Shown here piece by piece: positions 1 through 6,296 of a DNA stretch of 23,527 nucleotides. The notes under the pieces were generated by a model, which was not told the DNA's origin, ran no database searches, and saw only the letters and a program-made list of their open reading frames with translations. The DNA comes from an uncultured Pseudomonadota bacterium. GTDB taxonomy: Bacteria > Pseudomonadota > Gammaproteobacteria > Burkholderiales > Methylophilaceae. The stretch is from assembly GCA_903854305.1 (NCBI GenBank), contig CAINWC010000254.1, positions 1 through 23,527 of the forward strand, written 5' to 3'. The translations under genes were made by a program, and so were the position numbers. Position 1 is the stretch's first letter; the number at the start of each line of letters is the position of its first letter.

Positions 1-347
1 CCTTCAGCAAACCATACTTTTCGCCAGTAATCGCGCCAAGCCAATTGGAGCAGCAGCTTTTCAGCCACCATGCCAAAGCGTTTTTTTACAGAATCAAAAG
101 CCTCATTTAAAGTGACGCAACCATGGCGCAAATAGGGAGATAAATGTGTGACAGCACCATTGAGGAAATTACGGTTTCTGTTGTATGCCACCGCATCAAT
201 ACTATTGAGTTTTTTAAGGCCGCTAAGACGCCCACCGGCCCACTCACGAGTTAAGTCGGGACCTTTGGCCGCTGGGAATTGCCGCTTAATGTAATGTAAA
301 CGCTCCACCCAATCGCAAGGAAGGCTAAGTTTTTTTGCAGGCCTCAT
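1..347 (-). CDS. Photolyase/cryptochrome-type FAD-binding domain protein, 5' part (runs off left edge)
   Basis: About 115 N-terminal residues are visible; the gene continues past base 1. I translated it by hand. The stretch around NRNFLNGAVTHLSPYLRHG and the later LAWRDYWRKVW resemble the start of the FAD-binding domain of DNA photolyases and cryptochromes (PF03441), where the equivalent region contacts FAD and starts the helical bundle. The ATG at 347 has an in-frame TGA directly before it, so the protein begins only about 50 residues ahead of this motif. There is therefore no room for the usual N-terminal alpha/beta antenna domain of about 130 residues. This suits the short FAD-binding-domain-only proteins annotated as photolyase-related. 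Whether it repairs DNA cannot be judged from this fragment. It is divergent from nfeD. Confidence 0.75.
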   Translation of the reverse strand, partial: MRPAKKLSLPCDWVERLHYIKRQFPAAKGPDLTREWAGGRLSGLKKLNSIDAVAYNRNRNFLNGAVTHLSPYLRHGCVTLNEAFDSVKKRFGMVAEKLLLQLAWRDYWRKVWFAE

Positions 348-508
348 TCAAAAATTTCTCACTAATTTTTGCTAGTGTACTATTAATCAATCTTCATGGT
401 GTGGGAAATTTTCCCATGATTTTATGTCACATAATTTTTAGATTATTATGCAATAATATTCATTCAAATATTGTATAACTTAATTATGAATTCTGGCGAA
501 GGAAAACC
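348..508. promoter_or_regulatory. Divergent A+T-rich promoter region between the photolyase-like gene and nfeD, with a 7-bp inverted repeat
   Basis: The 161 bases between the two divergent starts are very A+T rich and must carry both promoters. Bases 402-416 form a perfect inverted repeat, TGGGAAA-T-TTTCCCA, which could be an operator. TATAAC at 474-479 is a reasonable -10 element for nfeD, about 30 bases before its start, but I see no good -35 at the right spacing. The nfeD ribosome binding site AAGGA lies at 499-503. The regulator is unknown. Confidence 0.4.
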
Positions 509-952
509 ATGATTGAACCAATGTGGATATGGGGGGCGTTAGGCCTAGTATTACTTGGAGTTGAGATAGCAACAGGCACTTTTTATGTGCTTTGGTTTGG
601 TGTCGCGGCCTTATGCGTTACGATTGCCATGTGGCTATTTCCCAATATGCCAAACGCCATGCAGTATGCGATGTTTGCGGCATTATCGTTAGGCTCTTTA
701 GCGATATGGCGGCTCAATTATAAAAAAACCTCAACAGATTCGCGCGTAGGGCAATCGCAGGGTGAGGAAATTGGTCGCATAGGTACTGTCATTAAAACTT
801 GTAGCGCAACCCAAAGCGGTAAAATTCATTTTACGCAAGGTGTGATGGGAAGCCGCGAATGGGTTGCAGTGAGTAATGAAACCATTGAAACGGGGTGCAA
901 TGCAAAGGTAGTAGCCGTTGAGGGCAATGAATTAAGAATTGTAAAATGTTAG
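509..952 (+). CDS. nfeD: Short NfeD-family membrane protein (NfeD1b/YbbJ type)
   Basis: A 147-residue protein with a hydrophobic N-terminal half (about residues 5-65, two to three membrane segments beginning MWIWGALGLVLLGVEIATG). A soluble C-terminal half of about 70 residues contains GRIGTVIKTCSATQSGKIHF and ends in a beta-rich pattern, as expected for the OB-fold domain of NfeD proteins. There is no N-terminal serine protease domain, so this is the short form. NfeD proteins are usually encoded beside a slipin/SPFH gene and are thought to act with it at membrane microdomains. That partner follows 41 bases downstream. AAGGA at 499-503 fixes the ATG. The family assignment is firm; the cellular role is known only in general terms. 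Confidence 0.9.
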   Translation: MIEPMWIWGALGLVLLGVEIATGTFYVLWFGVAALCVTIAMWLFPNMPNAMQYAMFAALSLGSLAIWRLNYKKTSTDSRVGQSQGEEIGRIGTVIKTCSATQSGKIHFTQGVMGSREWVAVSNETIETGCNAKVVAVEGNELRIVKC

Positions 953-966
953 CTTAAGCGCTTAAG
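953..966. repeat. 14-bp perfect palindrome between nfeD and the slipin gene
   Basis: CTTAAGCGCTTAAG immediately follows the nfeD stop codon. It has no loop and no T-tract, so it is not a terminator. It may be a chance palindrome, a binding site or an mRNA processing element. The following gene has its own AGGA at 983-986. Confidence 0.4.
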
Positions 967-993
967 AAAATACACATCATTTAGGAAAACAAC

Positions 994-1836
994 ATGACCG
1001 AATTTAGTTTTGTACTGATATTTATAGTAATCATTGCCATTATAAAAGGCGTGCGTATTGTGCCTCAAGGGGAAGAATGGGTGGTAGAACGCTTAGGTAA
1101 ATTTGCTGGCGCACTTAGCCCAGGCTTGCACGTCATTAACCCTGTTTTCACTAAAGTGAGCTATAAAGTCACCACCAAAGACATTATCTTAGATGTGCCT
1201 GAGCAAGAAGTGATTACCCGCGATAACGCCGTGATTTTAGCAAATGCCATTGCATTTATTAAGGTTTCAAATATCGAGCGTGCAGTATATGGCATTGAAA
1301 ACTTTAGAGAAGCCATGCGTAATATGGTGCAAACCAGTTTACGCTCGATTATTGGCGGTATGGACTTGAATCAAGCACTCACTTCACGCGACCGCATTAA
1401 AGCTGAACTTAAAGCCGCCATTGCAGACGAAGCGCTAGACTGGGGTTTAACTGTTAAATCAGTTGAAATTCAAGACATTAAACCGTCATCGAACATGCAA
1501 GATGCCATGGAAAGACAAGCTGCAGCAGAGCGCGAACGTGTAGCTGTGGTGACAGAAGCTGAAGGTGCGAAACAATCGCTTATCTTGAATGCTGAAGCGC
1601 GCCTGGAAGCTGCACGCAAAGATGCTGAAGCACAAATGGTCGCCGCGCATGCCTCTGCAGAATCAATCAAGCTCATCACAGAGGCGGTTAAAGAAAATAA
1701 TGCCTCTGCCATGTTTTTATTGGGTGACCGTTACATTACCGCGTTGCAAAAAATATCATCATCAACAAACAGTAAAATCGTGATGATGCCAGGTGATTTA
1801 GTGGGTGCGGTTAAAAGCTTGGTGGGTGGAAAGTAA
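994..1836 (+). CDS. qmcA: Slipin/SPFH-domain membrane protein (paraslipin, QmcA/STOML2-like)
   Basis: A 280-residue protein with an N-terminal membrane anchor at about residues 4-20, followed directly by VPQGEEWVVERLGKF and PGLHVINP, hallmarks of the stomatin/prohibitin (SPFH, band 7) domain. The domain runs to about residue 180. An Ala/Glu-rich coiled-coil stretch follows at about 165-230 (MERQAAAERERVAVVTEAEG), then a conserved C-terminal part ending MMPGDLVGAVKSLVGG. Length and ending match bacterial paraslipins such as QmcA. These proteins form large oligomeric rings on the inner membrane and influence protease activity and membrane organisation. The AGGA at 983-986 supports the ATG. It forms a two-gene unit with nfeD, in the reverse order to E. 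coli qmcA-ybbJ. Confidence 0.92.
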   Translation: MTEFSFVLIFIVIIAIIKGVRIVPQGEEWVVERLGKFAGALSPGLHVINPVFTKVSYKVTTKDIILDVPEQEVITRDNAVILANAIAFIKVSNIERAVYGIENFREAMRNMVQTSLRSIIGGMDLNQALTSRDRIKAELKAAIADEALDWGLTVKSVEIQDIKPSSNMQDAMERQAAAERERVAVVTEAEGAKQSLILNAEARLEAARKDAEAQMVAAHASAESIKLITEAVKENNASAMFLLGDRYITALQKISSSTNSKIVMMPGDLVGAVKSLVGGK

Positions 1837-1860
1837 TTTTCAGAACAAAGCTTCCTGATT

Positions 1861-1892
1861 TTGTCGAGTGATGTCCCTTCGACAAGCTCGGG
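1861..1892. repeat. REP-like stem-loop in the convergent intergenic region
   Basis: TTGTCGA (1861-1867) and TCGACAA (1879-1885) form a perfect 7-bp stem with an 11-base loop. The right arm lies in CCCTTCGACAAGCTCGGG, which closely resembles the widespread bacterial intergenic motif beginning CCTTCGACAAGCTCAGG. It sits between the convergent ends of the slipin gene and moeB. It may end transcription or stabilise mRNA, but there is no clear T-tract. A single copy was seen in this window. Confidence 0.5.
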
Positions 1893-1900
1893 AAACGTAT

Positions 1901-2668
1901 CTACAGATTTACCGTTCCACAGACCGTACAAGCTGGGTCTTTACCCAGCTTAATCGTTCGCCATTCCATAGCAAGCGCGTCCAGCAACAACAATCGTCCT
2001 TGCAGGCTATTACCAATACCCATCAGCAACTTTAATGCCTCAGCGGCTTGAGTCGTACCAATCATGCCGACTAGCGGCGAAAAAACACCATTGGTCGCGC
2101 AACGCATCTCATTATTTTCACCAGTTACTTCACTTTGGTCAGGAAACAAACAGTGATAGCACGGGCTAGCATTTGAGCGCATATCGTATACCGTGACCTG
2201 TCCTTCAAAACCGATTGCTGCGCCTGATACCAATGGCTTATTTAGCTTAACGCATAGCCTATTTAATGTGTAACGGGTGGCGAAATTATCACTACAATCA
2301 ATCACCACGTCAGCTCGAGAAATTAACCTTTCAAACTCTTCTTCGTTCGATTTTACACAAACAGTATTGACCTGAATGGTTGGATTAATCTCAAACAAAG
2401 TCTGTTGCGCAGAGACTGCCTTATTAGTACCAACCGCCGGCGTGGTATGCACAATTTGACGCTGTAAATTGGTTAAATCCACCACATCAAAATCACAAAT
2501 CGTTAATGTACCTACACCACTCGCCGCCAGATACAAAGCTACGGGTGAACCCAAACCGCCCGCACCTACGATCAAAGCATGACTGTTAACGAGCTTTTCC
2601 TGACCTTCATAGTTAATTTGCGGTAGAAGGATATGGCGACTGTAGCGGAGGAGTTGATTGTCGTTCAT
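1901..2668 (-). CDS. moeB: MoeB/ThiF/HesA-family ATP-dependent adenylyltransferase
   Basis: A 255-residue E1-like enzyme. It shows the nucleotide-binding loop GAGGLGSP near residue 37, the DFDVVDLTNLQRQ segment with the conserved Arg, and the CSDNFATR motif with the catalytic-site Asp. Two zinc CxxC pairs are present (CYHC and CTVC). Such enzymes adenylate the C-terminal Gly-Gly of a sulfur carrier: MoaD in molybdopterin synthesis (MoeB) or ThiS in thiamine synthesis (ThiF). There is no C-terminal rhodanese domain. Length (E. coli MoeB is 249 residues) and a modABC locus in the window favour MoeB, but ThiF or a dual-use enzyme is possible. The ATG lies three bases after the upstream prepilin stop, with no clear ribosome binding site, suggesting translational coupling at the end of the pilus operon. 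Confidence 0.85.
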   Translation of the reverse strand: MNDNQLLRYSRHILLPQINYEGQEKLVNSHALIVGAGGLGSPVALYLAASGVGTLTICDFDVVDLTNLQRQIVHTTPAVGTNKAVSAQQTLFEINPTIQVNTVCVKSNEEEFERLISRADVVIDCSDNFATRYTLNRLCVKLNKPLVSGAAIGFEGQVTVYDMRSNASPCYHCLFPDQSEVTGENNEMRCATNGVFSPLVGMIGTTQAAEALKLLMGIGNSLQGRLLLLDALAMEWRTIKLGKDPACTVCGTVNL

Positions 2669-2671
2669 AGG

Positions 2672-3415
2672 TTAATGCAGCTGGCCTGATTCAATCATCG
2701 CATTGTAAAGTACATAAGGGGAAATCCAAGTCACCATATCGTCAAATTCTTTTGATGATGCAAGAGGCAATGTTGCTGCTGTTGGAGTACGACTGTAAAA
2801 CGTATTTGTAGCGGCTAGATTTAAGGCCTCATCTGCTCCAACAGTTTGCCCGAAATTCTTACCTGTAGAAAAAATGACTGCAACGGCATTATTGATTAAG
2901 TAACTTGTAGCAGAGCAATTTGCAGCAGATGAGTCGCTACAAACTTTCAAATCAGGGACTAAGGCAGTGATACCCACATTTGACATTTCATTTGACGTTG
3001 TAAAATCTGGCGTTGCAGCGCCTCCTGCAGTATTTACAGTTGTAACTGCATAACGAATTGGATTATTCCAACCATCAACAGCAAACCCATTACCATCTGT
3101 TGGCTGAATTCCGATGGTAGCCGCCGGCAGATATCCAACTGGAGCAGTACAAGTACCAGTTACGGGAGTTGGATCTTCTATACCATTACTACCTGCCGTT
3201 GCGGGACATGGTAAACGCCCCCTTGATTGCGCGAAACCTAAGAGCGCTTTTTTTGCAGTATCAAGTGTATTTTCAGTTTGGGATTGGAATAACTGGTTAC
3301 GTTGCGCCTGTAATGGCATAAGCAAAGCACCGAGGACGAATCCAAGTATGATTAATACTACAGCCATTTCTATTAAGGAGAAACCGCTATGCTTAGAATG
3401 ACAATTCAATTTCAT
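2672..3415 (-). CDS. Type IV prepilin-like protein with canonical cleavage site (minor pseudopilin)
   Basis: A 247-residue protein with a short leader ending at Gly11, then FSLIEMAVVLIILGFVLGALL. This is a classical type IV prepilin signal with Phe at +1 and Glu at +5, and it would be cut and methylated by a prepilin peptidase not encoded here. After the hydrophobic helix comes a globular region with GRLPCPATAGSNG, a GYLPAA stretch and DGWNNPIRYAV. Several cysteines are probably disulfide bonded outside the inner membrane. At 247 residues it is larger than a usual major pilin. It overlaps the upstream 551-residue gene by ATGA, and the two share a pattern suggesting a common origin. It may be a major or minor subunit of the MSHA-like fibre; I cannot tell which. 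Confidence 0.85.
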   Translation of the reverse strand: MKLNCHSKHSGFSLIEMAVVLIILGFVLGALLMPLQAQRNQLFQSQTENTLDTAKKALLGFAQSRGRLPCPATAGSNGIEDPTPVTGTCTAPVGYLPAATIGIQPTDGNGFAVDGWNNPIRYAVTTVNTAGGAATPDFTTSNEMSNVGITALVPDLKVCSDSSAANCSATSYLINNAVAVIFSTGKNFGQTVGADEALNLAATNTFYSRTPTAATLPLASSKEFDDMVTWISPYVLYNAMIESGQLH

Positions 3416-5067
3416 GGGGCCACTATATAGGTTTGGTCATTGTAATTGTTGGTTTTTTGTTTATTTACCGCATCAAAAATAGAGTTTGCATCTGTATTTT
3501 CTGCGCTATCAAGATAATCACTAATGATACTTGAAGGCCTCGACTGCGCTGAACCTTTGGAAGAAAAAGGTGCATTAGTGATAGGCTCGCCTGCTGCCAC
3601 TAAAAGTGCACTAATGCCGGCTTTTCCACCAGACTGCAAGCTGGGGGTTGGTGACCATTCATAGTAAAAATAATCCTGCCATACATTAGCCTTAAACCAA
3701 GGCGCTTCTTTTAAGCCAATGGTAAAAGCACCAGCACTGTTACAAGCGGCATTACTGCCAGAAAAAAAACATCCGGTGAAATCAGGCGCAACATCCGCAT
3801 AGCTAGGAATAGTATAGGTGAAAAGATTAACGCCAACTTGATTGGTAGTGCAGGTGCCAGCACTATCACATGTAAACGTGATAGTGGATCTAGTACAACT
3901 ACCAGCACCATTACACGTGCATTGAGATGCAGCTATAGCGCAAGCGCCAGTGCTGGTCGCCCAAGTGCCGGGACTCTTGGTAAAAGTAACGCTTACAATT
4001 GGCTTGAAGCTACATGTGCAACTTTGAAATGTCGCGCAAGTACAACTGTCTGTGACATCAATTGGCAACATCCCTTTAGTATTGGGTGAGACTGAAATGT
4101 TGTTATTAAGCATGGTGCCTGAAGCATCGATACTTGCCCCTAAGTTTGCGGAATAAGGGTATTGCCCAGTTTTTGCTTTATACCCTTTTAGTAATGCCGT
4201 TGCTTCAGCTGCAGCCCGGTTATTCAGCGCGGCAATTAACTCATCAATCGTGATATACACTAATTTATCGTTGAAATAATATGGCGCTACAAAAGTAGTA
4301 TCTGCATTCGTCACAGTACGGCTATCCTGGCCAATAATAAAATCCTCATTGGGCACATCGTAGTTCGCGTTGCTATAAGTTGTTGCACCTATTTGAAAGG
4401 TATCCAAGAACTCACTGGCATTGGGTGCAGCGGCAGACCTATTTTGCAAGCCCAGCAAGCCTCCTGGCGCCATAATAACGACGGCAACACGATCAGAAAT
4501 CAAGGCTCCATTTCTATCCAACACTCTTAACCATGGATAAATTGGATTATGAATGATGCCAGGATTTATTATTGGGTCAATTGGGTTTGGATTAAGTGGA
4601 TCAGTTTCATATCTGTGCACTAAATTACGTGAGACTGCGTACCAAAGATTGTTTCCTAGAGCATCATGCAAATCACTGGAGATGCCAGTTTGCGGTGTAA
4701 TACAGGGGTTTGTTTGCCCATAAATTGGCAACTGCCCAAGTAAAAAACTATAACTAAAAGTTGAGGTAGGCGAGTTGCAATCACTATTCCCATCATAATT
4801 ACCGTCGCCATTCCTATCTGGAAACGGCATTTGCCCGGGAGTATTAGGATGACTTATCGACCATGCAATTAAAGCAATTTTTGCTTCTTTTAAGGATTGG
4901 TAAGTTTTTTCATCTTGCTTAGCGATGACATTGGCAGTATTAAATGTATTTAGTAAATAAACCGCCGCACCCAGCCCCAAGATAAAAGCCATTAAAATTA
5001 AAACAGCCCCTTTTTGCTTAAATTGTAGCCGATAGTTTCCTAGTGAAAATTTGAGTTTATGCGCCAT
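3412..5067 (-). CDS. Large cysteine-rich pilin-like protein with GspK/PilX-type N-terminus
   Basis: A 551-residue protein. Its N-terminus has basic residues, then KQKG (Gly20) followed by AVLILMAFILGLGAAVYLL, resembling the cleavage region of GspK and PilX minor pilins. There is no Glu at +5, as in GspK, which caps the T2SS pseudopilus. The next part (about 60-190) repeats the plan of the neighbouring 247-residue prepilin: EAKIALIAW, PFPDRNGDG, a LPIYG stretch and ALGNNLWYAV. A middle region (about 340-420) holds ten cysteines, including paired CTC motifs, probably disulfide bonded outside the cell. I infer a tip or adhesin subunit; no homologue of known function is recognised. The ATG at 5067 is 40 bases after the mshK-like gene. 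Confidence 0.7.
   Translation of the reverse strand: MAHKLKFSLGNYRLQFKQKGAVLILMAFILGLGAAVYLLNTFNTANVIAKQDEKTYQSLKEAKIALIAWSISHPNTPGQMPFPDRNGDGNYDGNSDCNSPTSTFSYSFLLGQLPIYGQTNPCITPQTGISSDLHDALGNNLWYAVSRNLVHRYETDPLNPNPIDPIINPGIIHNPIYPWLRVLDRNGALISDRVAVVIMAPGGLLGLQNRSAAAPNASEFLDTFQIGATTYSNANYDVPNEDFIIGQDSRTVTNADTTFVAPYYFNDKLVYITIDELIAALNNRAAAEATALLKGYKAKTGQYPYSANLGASIDASGTMLNNNISVSPNTKGMLPIDVTDSCTCATFQSCTCSFKPIVSVTFTKSPGTWATSTGACAIAASQCTCNGAGSCTRSTITFTCDSAGTCTTNQVGVNLFTYTIPSYADVAPDFTGCFFSGSNAACNSAGAFTIGLKEAPWFKANVWQDYFYYEWSPTPSLQSGGKAGISALLVAAGEPITNAPFSSKGSAQSRPSSIISDYLDSAENTDANSIFDAVNKQKTNNYNDQTYIVAP
3861..3886. repeat. 9-bp inverted repeat inside the cysteine-rich coding region
   Basis: CACTATCAC (3861-3869) and GTGATAGTG (3878-3886) are perfect reverse complements separated by 8 bases. 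They lie within the Cys/Thr-rich part of the 551-residue pilin-like gene. The element can form an mRNA hairpin. It may simply reflect repetitive Cys/Ser/Gly/Thr codons. Confidence 0.4.
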
Positions 5068-5107
5068 TGTCGTTTAGCAATATATGTTCAGCAATATCCA
5101 TTCGGCC

Positions 5108-5662
5108 TTATTCAATCTTGCCATCATCAATCACTCCCGCTTCTTCCAAACGCAACCTCTTAGCCTTTTCTACCACTTGCATTTCAATAATTTGATTAGT
5201 TTCTGGCTCATACCTTTGGCCGGCTTTTAACTGAACTCGCTTGCCATTTGCAGGAATCTTCACTTCAACACCTTCTGTATTAGCGCCTTTTTTTGAAAAT
5301 CCGCGCTGATTTAATCGTCCAATTTGGACGTTATCTACGGTGCTATCTTCTTGCACGGCTTGATGGTTAATCCATAGCGTGCTTTTTGTACCATCACTGC
5401 GTTTGACGTAACCTTGCAGCGTAATTGGGTCTGGCAATGTCGGTGGGGCGTTGTCTACGATAGCTTCTGGCTGCGGGATATCCTGTGGAGTGATGACTTT
5501 TAGCTTTTGATTTTGCCTTAAATAATCCAGGTTGTTTCGTTCAGCCGGGCGGCTGAATAATCGGCCAAAGCTCTCAATAGGTGCCGCGTGTAGCTGCGCT
5601 ACAAATGAGCCGGCTAGCAGGCTTACACTTAAACTAAAAATATTAAATCGCTTTATCATCAT
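5108..5662 (-). CDS. MshK/PilP-like periplasmic biogenesis protein
   Basis: A 184-residue protein with a Sec-type signal peptide (about residues 1-26, ending QLHA-APIES). A proline-rich linker follows, then DPITLQGYVKRSDGKST-like sequence and LWINHQAV at about 77-100. That short beta-rich segment is typical of MshK, PilP and GspC HR domains, which link the inner-membrane platform to the secretin. The C-terminus is charged. Its ATG overlaps the end of the PilO-like gene by ATGA, indicating coupled translation. Position after the MshI- and MshJ-like genes supports MshK. The first two codons are both ATG, so the start could be one codon later. Confidence 0.65.
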   Translation of the reverse strand: MMIKRFNIFSLSVSLLAGSFVAQLHAAPIESFGRLFSRPAERNNLDYLRQNQKLKVITPQDIPQPEAIVDNAPPTLPDPITLQGYVKRSDGTKSTLWINHQAVQEDSTVDNVQIGRLNQRGFSKKGANTEGVEVKIPANGKRVQLKAGQRYEPETNQIIEMQVVEKAKRLRLEEAGVIDDGKIE

Positions 5663-6294
5663 GATGATGGCGTTGCTACGATTTGAACCGCTTCTGGCTC
5701 ATGCATGGTCAGCCAGTCTAGCTCGCATCTGGCATGTAAATTAGCAATAAGCTGATTACTTAGTGCACCTACCGCACCGAGCCTTGTGATTTCACAGTCA
5801 CGGAGCATAAATGACGCGGGATTCTTTGCAGCCAATGACTCGGTTAATTGCAGGATATCTCCCTCATGCAGCATATCAAGGTCGAGCTTCATAATAGACC
5901 GATGCAGCACAAACTCGCCTAGGCTTGGCGCAAAGCTTGGCTTGTAGTTTTCTTGTTGGCTAATGCTGTACTTAATGCCGAATAGTTTGTGTTCTTTGTG
6001 TTGCGCGCGCAACTCATCAACCCATTCAATACGTCGCTCTTCACCCACAAAACCTTTATTGATCAGCGCCTGATATTTTGGCAAATATTCAGTAATAGTG
6101 TCTTTCTCCAAGCCTGATGACTGGTAGTGTTGACGTGCCGCATTAAGTTGGTTTTGCTGTGCCTGCAAGGCATGTTCTTGGCTAATGCTATAGTTTTGCG
6201 CAAATAAAGATAATAGAGTCGCCAAAATAATAACCGCAGCGAGTATGCCCAACGGGATTTGTAGTTTTTGCCAATCTGGTTTGTCTAATTGCAC
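5659..6294 (-). CDS. MshJ/PilO-like inner-membrane assembly protein
   Basis: A 211-residue bitopic protein: a short cytoplasmic N-terminus, one membrane helix at about 15-32 (IPLGILAAVIILATLLSLF) and a coiled-coil stretch (about 38-60, rich in Gln and Ala). A periplasmic domain with one probable disulfide pair (RDCEITRLG and HARCELDW) follows. This architecture matches PilO/GspM/MshJ, which pair with PilN-type proteins below the secretin. It starts with GTG two bases after the MshI-like stop, with GAGG upstream. It overlaps the MshK-like gene by four bases. Assignment rests more on topology and order than on sequence identity. Confidence 0.65.
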   Translation of the reverse strand: MQLDKPDWQKLQIPLGILAAVIILATLLSLFAQNYSISQEHALQAQQNQLNAARQHYQSSGLEKDTITEYLPKYQALINKGFVGEERRIEWVDELRAQHKEHKLFGIKYSISQQENYKPSFAPSLGEFVLHRSIMKLDLDMLHEGDILQLTESLAAKNPASFMLRDCEITRLGAVGALSNQLIANLHARCELDWLTMHEPEAVQIVATPSS

Positions 6295-6296
6295 GG

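Noticed and set aside
1470..1712. Minus-strand Ala/Ser-rich open frame opposite the slipin coiled coil
   Set aside because: It is explained by the reverse reading of an Ala/Glu-rich coding region.
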